In this document: positions 44,089-58,905 of the stretch, in pieces | Layout: each line of letters begins with the position of its first letter | How positions within the stretch are numbered: position 1 is the stretch's first letter | Assembly: GCA_022432975.1 (NCBI GenBank) | Contig: CM039508.1 | Location: 31,080,433 to 31,144,432 of the forward strand | Origin: Begonia masoniana | Lineage: Eukaryota; Streptophyta; Magnoliopsida; Cucurbitales; Begoniaceae | DNA length: 64,000 bases | Direction: 5' to 3' | Translations under genes and position numbers: made by a program | Notes under the pieces: model-generated | The model's database searches: none | The model's input: the letters and a program-made list of their open reading frames with translations, nothing else | Told to the model about the DNA's origin: nothing

Positions 44089-44488
44089 CATAATTCTATT
44101 AGTTATTATTCACTAATTTATATTATTGATTATTTTAATCTATTAAATCCATTAAAAGTATTAACTTTGTTTACTAATAAGTTTGATATTGTGCATGGAA
44201 GAAAAAAGAATGAAGTTGTTAGGAAATTTCATGCAATAATAAGATTTATTTTTGAGCTCGGAGATTGAGTTTGGCTACATCTTCGAAAAGAAAGGTTTCC
44301 TAATCAACGAAAACGCAAGTTACATCAGCGAGGAGATGGTCCTTTTGAAGTCTTCAAGCGCATAAACGACAACACCTATAAGATCGACCTACCTAGTGAA
44401 TATGGTAATGTTAGTGCATCTTTTATTGTTAGTGATTTGTCTTTTATGACACAGGAGTTTAGAAAACGAATCTTTTTGAAAGAGGGAA

Positions 44489-45304
44489 TGATGTGGATCA
44501 CGTAGTGACCAAACCAAAGAGCAAAGATCCATGCAAAGATAATTGTGTCCCAATGACCCGATCAAGAGCTAAGAAATTGTGTAAGGCCTTGCTTTGATTA
44601 ATCTTAAAGATTCAAGAAAAAAAACCTTCAAAACTTGATTCAAAATTACTAAATGTGTTGAAGATTGAAAATGATCATGCAAAGACGATGGAGGCCAAAT
44701 ACTGATGAAGATAGAGAGAGGGTGCACCACATACGTTCATGAAAAGATTACATGCAATCATTTAAATGTCAGATGTGTCATGCACATGTAAGAGAATCAC
44801 GTAGGAGATCAAGTCATTCCACCAAGCACACGCAAATCTAAAAAAACACATTTAAACAGAGTTCAAGCATGACATGTAATCCGATCACACAAAGATCACA
44901 CAATTTCTTTTGTTTTAAATCAAGTTTATCATTATCTTTAGGTTAATAATATTTAGATTACTTTAGTATTATTTCATAAAAGCTTGTAGTCTCATTAAAG
45001 GCAAGACATATTCAATATTAAGATAGAATACAAACTTTGAGTTTTTTTAGAGAGTATTTCTCTTTGGTTATTTGTGAAGAATCTCGATATTCTTTAAGTA
45101 AAACTTAGAGTCTTTCTTTGATAGCTTCGGTTCTTACAAACGAGTTTTGTTTGGTTCAAGCTCCCATCTTGATATTTACGGTTTCATCGACAAGATTCAA
45201 TCGAGTTCTAGTTCCTTTATTTTTCTTTAATCACACGACAATTTTACTGTTAATTTCGGGTTGTTGTCGGATCCCAGATTCTTAAAAAATCAAAGATTGG
45301 CATA
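44489..45304 (+). repeat. LTR of element D, unit 2
   Basis: It is the second copy of 41467-42188, starting TGATGTGGATCACG, about 816 bp and more complete at its end (GGGTTGTTGTCGGATCCCAG). The right end is placed by analogy and is uncertain by several bases. Confidence 0.7.
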
Positions 45305-45324
45305 AAGGGCCTAACACATTCAAG

Positions 45325-45493
45325 TGTGGTGCACAATCTCACATTACTTAGGAGTGTAAAAAATGCATAGTTTATAAGGTTGGTTTCCTCCCTACCTAGT
45401 AAAATGCGTTTTGGGCTAACAACAAGAAAAAATTCTAGCGAATTCCAAACCAAAGTAAACAATATTGTACTACGAACACTGACAGACATTACA
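45325..45493 (+). repeat. TRIM-like solo LTR without 5S segment, unit 2
   Basis: TGTGGTGCACAATCTCAC to GACAGACATTACA, the fuller copy of 42208-42367. The end ATTACA resembles the Cassandra LTR end CGTTACA. No clear TSD was found. Confidence 0.55.
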
Positions 45494-46165
45494 ATAGCAC
45501 ACAATCTCTAAAATAATTTTAAGTGCATATAATAATCCATATGGTAGAATCAGTTCAGTTCAGTCTGATTTTGCCTAGATTTGGAACCGAACCGACTCGG
45601 TTTGATTTTAGATAAAGGAAACCAAAACCAAATCGAAGATAAATAAAAACCGAGGTTAGTTTTTTGCTCGTATTTTGGTTCTCCTAGGTTCGATTTCAAT
45701 TTGGTTTTCAGTTTCCAATTTGGGTTGGGCTCAGTTATTTTTCAAGTTGGGCTCGGTTTTCCATGTCAGAACTATATGCTTTGAGGCTTTGAGGCTTTGA
45801 GCACGTTATAATCATGATGCCAAATCTAGATGACCTAGGAAATCCAATTTTAAAACTTGCCTGTAGAGAAAATATGTGGTTCAGATTGTTCTGCTTCAAT
45901 TTCTGCTACTCATGCAAAAGAAGTCTCAAAAAACTTGGCTACAATATCCATTCTAAAGAACAAATACAAAAACTATTAATGAATTCTCCATTAATGAGTC
46001 CAATAAGTTTCATAGTAACACTAAAGTGACTAAGCATATTACATTGTAAACAATGAGATAAAACTCCAATATATATTAACTAAGTGTGTAGTGACAGAAA
46101 AATGTGGCCAGACTACATTTCTATTCCACCTAATTCACATCACTACTATAGTTCAACTAGATTCC
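45494..46165. other. Unassigned 672 bp
   Basis: AT-rich DNA with GGAACCGAACCGACTCGG and GGTTCGATTTCAATTTGG motifs in both orientations (45580-45760), suggesting a decayed repeat, and a GCTTTGAG triplet near 45780. Short frames are not convincing. It separates the duplicated D block from element G. Confidence 0.4.
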
Positions 46166-47840
46166 TGACATGCCTCGGAGGCCCGTCACAAGATCACAAA
46201 CTCGGGCACAAAATTAAATTGTTCAATGTTCTAATGACTTGTCTCTTTTTGCAGGTTTGGATCACAACATGGACTTCACTTGGGAGCTGACATCAGAGGA
46301 TGTGGAGAAGCCTTGCCATGTCATTCATTGGATCATTTGCACGGAGCTTGCTGATAGCCCTATGGGAATTTGTCTTCCCGGGCCTTAATTCGTAATTTTT
46401 TATTTTAAAACTCATTGGCATACATTCGCCTTTATTGTAAGGATTTTATAATTGCATTTCATGCATTAGATTGTGTCGTTAGGACTAGATGTATGGTGGT
46501 GGATTTGGGTTGGAGGAAGTTCAACAAAATATTCAAAGGAAAAGGCCCTACAATAAATGGAGCCCAATGGAAGCCTTGGCCCAAAGAATAGCCCACAAAA
46601 AAAGGTATAATTTTGCAAGTACAAGAGTTAGTGGCAACATGGATTGATGATGTGGCAAGATTCCCTCCATTGATACATTTGGGCATGGCATTCATCTCCT
46701 CCCTAGGATGTGTGCTTGTTTGCCTTGATCTTGGCCATCCATCATTTTTCATCCAAGGGCTACCATTCATTCATCCTTATGGAAACCCTAATCATCCACC
46801 TTAGGATTTTCTATTTAAGCATAGGATTGGTGTTTGTAAACAACTTTTGGCCAATCAATATACTACTATTTCCCTAAATCTCCCAAATTCCTTTGGTGAT
46901 TTTTCCTTGGTTCTTTGAACCAAAAGGAGTTAGCCTCCATTGCTAACCGAGCTTGGGTTGCTAGGTTCGCTCTTATTCATTCCCTCACCATCTTCATTGG
47001 GAGTTGGATCGAGAAAGAAAATCCCCGACCTACGGTGGTCGTTTCCTCCCGAAAAACGTTTATCCTTGAGCCTAACCCGTAAGATTGCTCCAAGGAACCT
47101 CCAAGGGTATTTTCTTTATTTTATTTGCTATCACATTCACACAATATCACTCTTTATTTTCGGCTCCACCAATCACACACCCTCACTTTTTATTTTATGT
47201 TATTTTATTTCCTTTTTGCATTGCATTTGGCATCTCATCCATAACATTTCTTCTCCATCTCTTTCCTTCTATTTTTTTTTCTTTATATTTCACATCCTCA
47301 CACATCATATATATTCGGGCCCTTGCATTATTAATCCATTGTTTATTTTCTTGCATTTAGTGCATAGGATTGGTGTTTGTAACAACTTTGGCCAATCAAT
47401 ATACTACTATTTCCCTAAATCTCCCAAATTCCTTTGGTGATTTTTCCTGGTTCTTTGAACCAAAAGGAGGTTAGCCTCCCATTGCTAACCGAGCTTGGGT
47501 TGCTAGGTTCGCTCTTATTCATTCCCTCACCATCTTCATTGGGAGTTGGATCGAGAAAGAAAATCCCCGACCTACGGTGGTCGTTTTCCTCCCGAAAAAC
47601 GTTTATCCTTGAGCCTAACCCGTAAGATTGCTCCAAGGAACCTCCAAGGGTATTTTCTTTATTTTATTTGCTATCACATTCACACAATATCACTCTTATT
47701 TTCGGCTCCACCAACTAATTTATTTATTTATTTGTAATTTCTTCCCTTTATTCATCATCTTTACACGAACACACAACCGAGCACTTATCTTGACTATTTG
47801 TGAGTTGTACACGGGCCCTTTTCTAGGGGACCCCGTGTCA
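46166..47840 (+). repeat. 5' LTR of element G, with internal duplication
   Basis: It runs from TGACATGCCTCGGAGG to GGGGACCCCGTGTCA; the first bases match the 3' LTR start TGACACGCCTCGG at 61707. A TATTTAAGC box lies at about 46812-46820. Immediately after it a segment is duplicated: 46819-47173 matches 47362-47716 at a spacing of 543 bp. The DNA between includes T/C-rich sequence. The three or so small frames are not genes. Confidence 0.88.
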
Positions 47841-47842
47841 AG

Positions 47843-47854
47843 TGGTATCAGAGC
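47843..47854 (+). other. Primer binding site (tRNA-iMet) of element G copy A
   Basis: TGGTATCAGAGC starts two bases after the LTR end GTGTCA. The leader 47855-49057 that follows is AT-rich with no reading frame of note. Confidence 0.95.
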
Positions 47855-49057
47855 CACAAGGCTTCCCATTATGTGTTTTAGTTGTCTTTGGCAATAGCCA
47901 AAAGTTGACACAAAACCGGGATAGCGGCTCTTTTATTTTTCTGCATTATTTTCCTTATATCTTTGTGCTAACTTTGAGCTAACTTGGTGCTAATCTAACT
48001 CTTTTATTTGCTGCCATTTTAATGCTATTTATTAATTTGAATATCTTGTTGAAATATGGTTTGCAATAGAGGAAGAAATCGGCCAAGGTATAGTTAAATC
48101 TTTCCTAGTTATCCTCTTTTTCCTTTTCGGTCTATTCTACATCTTAGCATCAGTCCTTTTATGATATTTGCTTTATATTTTCGTCTAGATCTAAACCAAA
48201 ACTTGCTGAAAATATGGTAGAAAAATGAGCATGAAATCGACCTAAAGAAAATTGCAAAACCGGTTTATATTTTGTTGCATAATCTTCACGGTTTTTACTT
48301 CTTCTTGTTCTCAGTTTAATACATCCTTAGCCTCGGTTTCTTTAGCACTTCTTGTTATCATTTGTCTCATGTTTTAGCATCTAAATATTGTCCAATATAT
48401 ATATAAATTTTCTTGAAATTTTGGTGCTTCAATTCGGCTTAGAACTATTGCTATCAAAAATAGGATTATTGTTGAAATTATCACATCGATTTTGCTCCTT
48501 TGTTAAGCTCGAAATTTGTCTATTATTGTGCTGAATGTTGTTCGTGTTTTAGCTCATAAATTTGTTTAATATATGCTGTTAAGAGAACACATGAAATTGG
48601 TTAACAAGAATTTAGCAAAAGCATGGTTTAAATTAGCAAATTTGAGCTAGGCATTACATTAAAATTCTGCTATATTTGGGTTAAAATTTCAGCATGATAC
48701 CTTGATTAAAATGATGTTCTAAATTTTATTATTTGCTGTTTTTGGACTTAATTAGTTATTAATAATATTACCTTAAGTGATCCTTGGTAAAAGTTGACAA
48801 CTTGATTAAATTTTAGTAAGAATTTGGGTGATTATCAATTGTTGAAATATTCATTTCCTTAGTTAATTTGTTAAGTGTTTAATTGGAATTGATAAGTTAG
48901 TAACCTATTTTAGCATGATCCCTATTTTCATTTTGTCTTAACTAAGATTATTCCTTAGAGCCTAAAATTTCCTAAGACATTAAGAAGATAAGCATCTCAC
49001 TAATTTAGGAATATTAATTTAGACAAGAATTCAAACTTAAAATTAAAACACTTAACT

Positions 49058-49681
49058 ATGACTAATCGAAGTGGATTTAATCGTGATACACCACACCTGG
49101 AATCGAATCGAACTAGGGATACTCCCCCACCCGAAAGCACACAACACGAAGGGGAGACTAGCTCTCAAGGAGGAATGCAAGGACAAATTGATGCCTTAAC
49201 TAACATAGTGAATAGCCTCGCCCAACAAGTCCAAACAATGTTGAACAACCCTCTTCGTAGAGAATTCCATGAACGTGTCCCTTCTCAAGAGACCTCCTCT
49301 AGGATTATTCTCGAACGCCCTAGGCATAGAGCTTCTTTTCAACCACCCATAGAGGAAGAGGAATGGGTTGAACCCCAAAGAAGAAGACCACGTCATTTTA
49401 ATTCGGAGGATGATATTTGGACGGAAGATGATGAGGAGTACCGACCTAATCGTCGTAGGGACAACGACGACCTCCGTAATGTCAAGATGACAATTCCCCC
49501 TTTCAATGGGACATATGATGAAAACACGTATCTTGATTGGATTGATAAGGTAGAGAGAATCTTTGAGTGTCACGACTATTCCGAGCGAGTTAAAATTCAA
49601 CTCGCCTCTCTTGAATTAACGGGCCACGCCGCACTATGGTGGTCCAACCTTAAAAACCAAAGGATGCGTACACTAGGATAA
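49058..49681 (+). CDS. Gag N-terminal frame of element G copy A
   Basis: The 207-residue frame starts at MTNRSGFNRDTPH, the first Met after the leader, and is also present in copy B. A glutamine/asparagine-containing helix (GGMQGQIDALTNIVNSLAQQ) is followed by acidic, arginine-rich sequence and the capsid entry MTIPPFNGTYDENTYLDWIDKVERIFEC, then AALWWSNLKNQ. It ends with TAA after RTLG, where copy B has TAC (tyrosine); a one-base insertion in an A run near 49780 then shifts the frame before the next piece. Gag would form the particle. Confidence 0.85.
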   Translation: MTNRSGFNRDTPHLESNRTRDTPPPESTQHEGETSSQGGMQGQIDALTNIVNSLAQQVQTMLNNPLRREFHERVPSQETSSRIILERPRHRASFQPPIEEEEWVEPQRRRPRHFNSEDDIWTEDDEEYRPNRRRDNDDLRNVKMTIPPFNGTYDENTYLDWIDKVERIFECHDYSERVKIQLASLELTGHAALWWSNLKNQRMRTLG

Positions 49682-49811
49682 CCCGTCTCAATGTGGAATT
49701 CCATGAAAGAGGAAATGCACAAAAGGTTCGTTCCCCGACACTACAAGCACGAACTCTTCCACCAACTTCACAACCTTAGACAAAAATTCTCTCTCTGTCG
49801 ATGAGTATATC

Positions 49812-50726
49812 ATGGAATTCGAAACTCTCAATATGCGTTGTGGTATTGATGAACCCCAAGAGCAACTCATTGCGAGATTCATTCGAGGTCATGACCGCGA
49901 TATTGGAGACGCGGTTGAAGTACAACAATTGCAAACCATGGACATGGTCATTCAACTCTCCCTCATGGTGGAAAGACAACTCAAAAGAAAGCGTAAAACC
50001 AATTTTCCAACTAAATTTCCACCTAAGCATTTGGATCAAGATAAGCCTAAACCTCCATGGAAAAACGAAGAGAAAAGGCCAGTTAACTGTAATTGGCCAC
50101 CCAAGACACCCTTCAACCAAAATAAACCCCCTCCGACGGACAAAAATCAACCAAACCCTCCTAAAGCACAAAGAGCCCGTGATGTCCAATGCTACAAGTG
50201 CTTAGGCAAAGGACATTACGCAAATGAATGTTCTAACCATCGAGTGATGGTTATTAAGGAGTCAACCGGAGAATGGGAAAGCGAGAATGATGAGGGTCAA
50301 TACCTTGATAAAGAAGAAGAAGAAAAGGTAGAGGACGAAAGTGAGCACGAGTCGGATGAATGTGCTGCTCAAGATGGGCCCCTGTTAATGGTCATTAGAA
50401 GAGCCCTTGTTTCTAAAAATGTTGAGGAGGACTGCCAACGCGAGAACATTTTTCAAAGTAGATGTGCAGTCAAAGATAAAGTATGTTCTGTGATCATTGA
50501 TAGTGGAAGTTGCGTTAATGTAGCTTCCCAAGATATGGTGAGCAAGCTTGGATTGGAGACTACTAGTCACCCTAAGCGATACAAGTTAAGATGGTTGGAT
50601 GATAGAGATGACATCAAAGTGACCAAACAAGTGACTATTAATTTTACTATCGGAAAATATAAGGACTCGGTTACTTGTGACGTCGTACCTATGAAAGCTA
50701 GTCATCTTTTATTAGGACGACCTTAG
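49812..50726 (+). CDS. Gag C-terminus, zinc knuckle and protease of element G copy A
   Basis: The 304-residue frame begins inside capsid (MEFETLNMRCGID, internal Met). Zinc knuckle CYKCLGKGHYANEC is C127/C130/H135/C140. An acidic stretch (residues about 153-190) leads to protease with VIIDSGSCVNVAS, D230. It ends LLLGRP then TAG, where the related CRM-like element has tryptophan (GRPWQFDR). The same TAG is present in copy B near 58820, so it is a real or shared lesion. Confidence 0.87.
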   Translation: MEFETLNMRCGIDEPQEQLIARFIRGHDRDIGDAVEVQQLQTMDMVIQLSLMVERQLKRKRKTNFPTKFPPKHLDQDKPKPPWKNEEKRPVNCNWPPKTPFNQNKPPPTDKNQPNPPKAQRARDVQCYKCLGKGHYANECSNHRVMVIKESTGEWESENDEGQYLDKEEEEKVEDESEHESDECAAQDGPLLMVIRRALVSKNVEEDCQRENIFQSRCAVKDKVCSVIIDSGSCVNVASQDMVSKLGLETTSHPKRYKLRWLDDRDDIKVTKQVTINFTIGKYKDSVTCDVVPMKASHLLLGRP

Positions 50727-50810
50727 CTTTATGACCGTAGGGTTCAATATGATGGTTACCTCAATAACTATAGTTTAAAATTCAGAGGTAGGAATATCAA
50801 GTTACTTCCT

Positions 50811-52190
50811 ATGACCCCTGAACAAATTGCTCATGACGATGCGGTTAGGAAGGAAGAAAAGATTAAAAAAAATCTTTTGATGACCAAAAAGGGAATAAGA
50901 GCTGCAGTAACTAAAGGAAAAACAGTGATTCTTGTTTTATTTAGAGACCGTGTTATGGAATTAGGTGAGATACCCCCACCGATACAAGACCTACTTAAGG
51001 CCTATCAAGATGTTTTTCCTGAAGAACTAACGCCCGGGTTACCCCCGATTAGAGGAATAGAACATCAAATCGACCTCCAACCCGACGCTATGTTACCAAA
51101 TCGACCGGCATATAGGATGAGGCCTGAAGAAGCAAAAGAATTACAAGATCAAGTCCAAGAATTATTAGGGAGAGGATACATAAGAGAGTCGATGAGCCCA
51201 TGCACTGTACCTACCTTGTTGGTACCTAAAAAGGATGGCTCTATGCGAATGTGTGTTGATAGTAGGGCTATCAACCAAATAACCATTAAGTATAGGTATC
51301 CCATCCCTCGGTTAGAAGATATGTTGGATGAATTGAGTGCAGCATCAATTTTCTCCAAAGTTGACTTGAAGAGTGGATATCACCAAATACGGATGAAAGA
51401 AGGTGATGAATGTAAGACCGCCTTCAAAACAAAATACGGATTGTTTGAGTGGATGGTTATGCCATTCGGTCTTACAAATGCCCCGAGCACCTTTATGCAG
51501 TTAATGCATCACGTTCTTAAGGAATTCCTTGGGAAATTTGTTGTCGTGTATTTCGATGACATCTTGGTGTATAGTCGCGACCTCCCACAACATATCAACC
51601 ATCTCGTGATGTTATTTCAAACTCTCTGTCGAACCAAATTGTTTGGGAATTTGAGTAAATGCTTCTTTGGACAAGAAAAGGTTTACTTTTTGGGCTTCAT
51701 AATTTCTAAGGATGGCTTGGAAGCGGACGAAGATAAGGTTAAAGCCATCAAGGAGTGGCCCACTCTTAATAGTATCACTGAAGTCTGTAGTTTCCACGAA
51801 TTAGCCTCTTTTTATAGGAGGTTCATTAGAGACTTCAGTTCCTTAGTCGCTCTTATTACGGACCTCACCAAAAAAGGAGTTGACTTTAATTGGACACCGG
51901 CATGCCAAAGTAGCTTCGATTTGATTAATGAAAAACTTTGTCAATCACCCATTTTAGCACTTCCTGATTTTAATAAGGTTTTTGAGATCAAGAGTGATGC
52001 CTCCGGTATTGGCATTAGAGCTGTATTGATGCAAGATGGCAAGCCTCTTGCATATTTTAGTGAAAAATTGAAAGGAGCTGCTTTGAACTATTCGACCTAT
52101 GATAAGGAGTTCTATGCTGTAATTAGAGCTCTAGAACATTGGCAACATTATCTACTTTCAAAAGAGTTTGTGATTCATTCTGACCATTAA
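50811..52190 (+). CDS. Reverse transcriptase and RNase H of element G copy A
   Basis: The 459-residue frame starts with an internal Met. RT covers about 60-300: [22 protein letters not shown] with D185, [12 protein letters not shown] and YFDDILVYS with D249 and D250. The RT-RNase H connection ([17 protein letters not shown]) follows. RNase H has D396 (KSDAS), E433 (DKEFYAVI) and D458 (HSDH), with GIGAVL changed to GIRAVL. The frame ends at TAA directly after HSDH, in place of a charged residue before SLKHIKSQ. All catalytic residues are present, but the frame is not linked to integrase. Confidence 0.9.
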   Translation: MTPEQIAHDDAVRKEEKIKKNLLMTKKGIRAAVTKGKTVILVLFRDRVMELGEIPPPIQDLLKAYQDVFPEELTPGLPPIRGIEHQIDLQPDAMLPNRPAYRMRPEEAKELQDQVQELLGRGYIRESMSPCTVPTLLVPKKDGSMRMCVDSRAINQITIKYRYPIPRLEDMLDELSAASIFSKVDLKSGYHQIRMKEGDECKTAFKTKYGLFEWMVMPFGLTNAPSTFMQLMHHVLKEFLGKFVVVYFDDILVYSRDLPQHINHLVMLFQTLCRTKLFGNLSKCFFGQEKVYFLGFIISKDGLEADEDKVKAIKEWPTLNSITEVCSFHELASFYRRFIRDFSSLVALITDLTKKGVDFNWTPACQSSFDLINEKLCQSPILALPDFNKVFEIKSDASGIGIRAVLMQDGKPLAYFSEKLKGAALNYSTYDKEFYAVIRALEHWQHYLLSKEFVIHSDH

Positions 52191-52588
52191 TCTCTCAAGC
52201 ACATTAAGAGCCAACACAAACTCAACAAGCGTCACGCAAAATGGGTTGAATTTTTGGAAAGATTCCCCTACATTTTAAAATATTTGAAAGGGTCTGATAA
52301 TACCGTTGCTGATGCTCTCTCTCGAAGACGTATCCTCTTAACGGAACTGAGTATTAGATTTTTCGGATTTGAATGGATCAAAACTTTGTATGCATCCGAT
52401 AAAGATTTTGGGTTGCTTTAACAAGTTTATCAAAATAAGGCTGAAGGAGGATATAGTCTTGTAGATGGATTTCTATTAAGGAACGGAAAATTGTGTATTC
52501 CTAATTGCAGTCTAAGACAATGCCTTATTAAAGAAGCTCATGGAGGAGGATTGTCTGGGCATTTTAGAGAAAAAAGACCCTAGATCTA
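52191..52588 (+). pseudogene. RNase H end and integrase zinc domain of element G copy A
   Basis: After the TAA the same frame reads [21 protein letters not shown] and [12 protein letters not shown], meets TAA at 52419-52421, then gives LCIPNCSLRQCLIKEAHGGG and LSGHF. A one-base loss in the A run near 52570 shifts it before the integrase frame. Copy B has the same TAA and the same A-run loss. Confidence 0.85.
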
Positions 52589-55942
<3,354 letters not shown>

Positions 55943-57156
55943 AGTGGTATCAGAGCCACAAGGCTTCCCATTATGTGTTTTAGTTGTCTTTGGCAATAGC
56001 CAAAAGTTGACACAAAACCGGGATAGCGGCTCTTTTATTTTTCTGCATTATTTTCCTTATATCTTTGTGCTAACTTTGAGCTAACTTGGTGCTAATCTAA
56101 CTCTTTTATTTGCTGCCATTTTAATGCTATTTATTAATTTGAATATCTTGTTGAAATATGGTTTGCAATAGAGGAAGAAATCGGCCAAGGTATAGTTAAA
56201 TCTTTCCTAGTTATCCTCTTTTTCCTTTTCGGTCTATTCTACATCTTAGCATCAGTCCTTTTATGATATTTGCTTTATATTTTCGTCTAGATCTAAACCA
56301 AAACTTGCTGAAAATATGGTAGAAAAATGAGCATGAAATCGACCTAAAGAAAATTGCAAAACCGGTTTATATTTTGTTGCATAATCTTCACGGTTTTTAC
56401 TTCTTCTTGTTCTCAGTTTAATACATCCTTAGCCTCGGTTTTCTTTAGCACTTCTTGTTATCATTTGTCTCATGTTTTAGCATCTAAATATTGTCCAATA
56501 TATATATAAATTTTCTGGAAATTTTGGTGCTTCAATTCGGCTTAGAACTATTGCTATCAAAAATAGGATTATTGTTGAAATTATCACATCGATTTTGCTC
56601 CTTTGTTAAGCTCGAAATTTGTCTATTATTGTGCTGAATGTTGTTCATGTTTTAGCTCATAAATTTGTTTAATATATGCTGTTAAGTGAATGCAAAAAAG
56701 TGGGTAACAAGAATTTAGCAAAAGCATGGTTTAAATTAGCAAATTTGAGCTAGGCATTACATTAAAATTCTGCTATATTTGGGTTAAAATTTCAGCATGA
56801 TACCTTGATTAAAATGATGTTCTAAATTTTATTATTGCTGTTTTTGGACTTAATTAGTTATTAATAATATTACCTTAAGTGATCCTTGGTAAAAGTTGAC
56901 AACTTGATTAAATTTTAGTAAGAATTTGGGTGATTATCAATCGTTGAAATATTCATTTCCTTAGTTAATTTGTTAAGTGTTTAATTGAAATTGATAAGTT
57001 AGTAACCTATTTGCATGATCCCTATTTTCATTTTGTCTTAACTAAGATTATTCCTTAGAGCATAAAATTTCCTAAGACATTAAGAAGATAAGCATCTCAC
57101 TAATTTAGGAATATTAATTTAGACAAGAATTCAAACTTAAAATTAAACACTTAACT

Positions 57157-58822
57157 ATGACTAATCGAAGTGGATTTAATCGTGATACACCACACCTGGA
57201 ATCGATCGAACTAGGGATACTCCCCCACCCGAAAGCACCAAACACGAAGGGGAGGACTAGCTCTCAAGGAGGAATGCAAGGACAAATTGATGCCTTAACT
57301 AACATAGTGAATAGCCTCGCCCAACAAGTCCAACAATGTTGAACAACCATCTTCGTAGAGAATCCATGAACGTGTCCTTCTCAAGAGACCTCCTCTAGGA
57401 TTATTCTCGAACGGCCCTCGGCATAGAGCTTCTTTTCAACCACCATAGAGGAAGAGGAATGGTTGAACCCCAAAGAAGAAGACCACGTCATTTTAAATTC
57501 GGAGGATGATATTTGGAAGGAAGATGATGAGGAGTACCGACCTAATCGTCGTAGGGACAACGACGACCTCCGTAATGTCAAGATGCCAATTCCCCTTTCA
57601 ATGGGACATATGATGGAAACACGTATCTTGATGGATTGATAAGGTAGAGAGAATTCTTGAGTGTCACGACTATTCCGAGCGAGTTAAAATTCAACTCGCC
57701 TCTCTTGAATTACGGGCCACGCCGCACCTATGGTGGTCCAACCTTAAAAACCAAAGGATGCGTACACTAGGATACCCCGTTCAACTGTGGAATTCCATGA
57801 AAGAGGAAATGCACCAAAAGGTTCGTTCCCCGACACTACAAGCACGAACTCTTCACCCAACTTCACAACCTTAGACAAAATTCTCTCTCTGTCGATGAGT
57901 ATATCAGGAATTCGAAACTCTCAATATGCGTTGTGTATTGATGAACCCCCAAGAGCAACTCCATCGCGAGATTCATTCGAGGGTTCATGAACGCGAATAT
58001 TGGAGACGCGGTTGAAGTACAACAATTGCAAACCATGGACATGGTCATTCAACTCTCCCTCATGGTGGAAAGACAACTCAAAGAAAGCGTAAAACCAATT
58101 TTCCAACTAAATTTCCACCTAAGCATTTGGATCAAGATAAGCCTAAACCTCCATGGAAAAATGAAGAGAAAAGGCCAGTTAACTGTAATTGCCACCCAAG
58201 ACACCCTTCAACCAAAATAAACCCCCTCCGACTGGACAAAAATCAACCAAACCCTCCTAAAGCACAAAGAGCCCGTGATGTCCAATGCTACAAGTGCTTA
58301 GGCAAAGGACATTACACAAATGAATGTTCTAACCATCGAGTGATGGTTATTAAGGAGTCAACCGGGAGAATGGGAAAGCGAGAATGATGAGGGTCAATAC
58401 CTTGATAAAGAAGAAGAAGAAAAGGTAGAGGACGAAAGTGAGCATGAGTCGGATGAATGTGCTGCTCAAGATGGGCCCCTGTTAATGGTCATTAGAAGAG
58501 CCCTTGTTTCTAAAATGTTGAGGAGTGACTGCCAACGCGAGAACATTTTTCCAAAGTAGATGTGCAGTCAAAGATAAAGTATGTTCTGTGATCATTGATA
58601 GTGGAAGTTGCGTTAATGTAGCTTCCCAAGATATGGTGAGCAAGCTTGGATTGGAGACTACTAGTCACCCTAAGCGATACAAGTTAAGATGGTTGGATGA
58701 TAGAGATGACATCACAGTGACCAAACAAGTGACTATTAATTTTACTATCGGAAAATATAAGGACTCGGTTACTTGTGACGTCGTACTATGAAAGCTAGTC
58801 ATCTTTATTAGGACGACCTTAG
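57157..58822 (+). pseudogene. Gag-protease of element G copy B, many one-base indels
   Basis: It has the same start MTNRSGFNRDTPH as copy A, but frame shifts occur about every 50-200 bp, so Gag survives only as short frames. The zinc knuckle (CYKCLGKGHYTNEC in the frame 58127-58387) and protease site (VIIDSGSCVNVAS in 58525-58791) are readable. Near 57780 it has the coding GGATAC where copy A has the stop GGATAA, so copy A is not the error-free parent at every site. Confidence 0.85.
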
Positions 58823-58905
58823 CTTTATGACCGTAGGGTTCAATATGATGGTTACCTCATAACTATAGTTTAAAATTCAGAGGTAGGAATATCAAGTTAC
58901 TTCCT

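Larger units (their letters stand above)
42368..44488 (+). pseudogene. Element D: second, duplicated copy of the shortened interior
   Basis: Starting at AAACGAGTGCTCC it repeats 10168-11171 and 41360-41466: purine-rich linker, RT-start remnant, replacement segment, integrase C-terminus (NPLKVLTLFTNKF near 44150, then FELGD) and [22 protein letters not shown]. It contains a 155-bp tandem duplication (42461-42770), a long GA run and a foldback element (43243-44088). No coding capacity remains. Confidence 0.8.

Noticed and set aside
46940..47440. Frames in the G LTR (46.9-47.9 kb)
   Set aside because: They lie in the LTR, are duplicated with the 543-bp repeat in different registers, and lack domain similarity.
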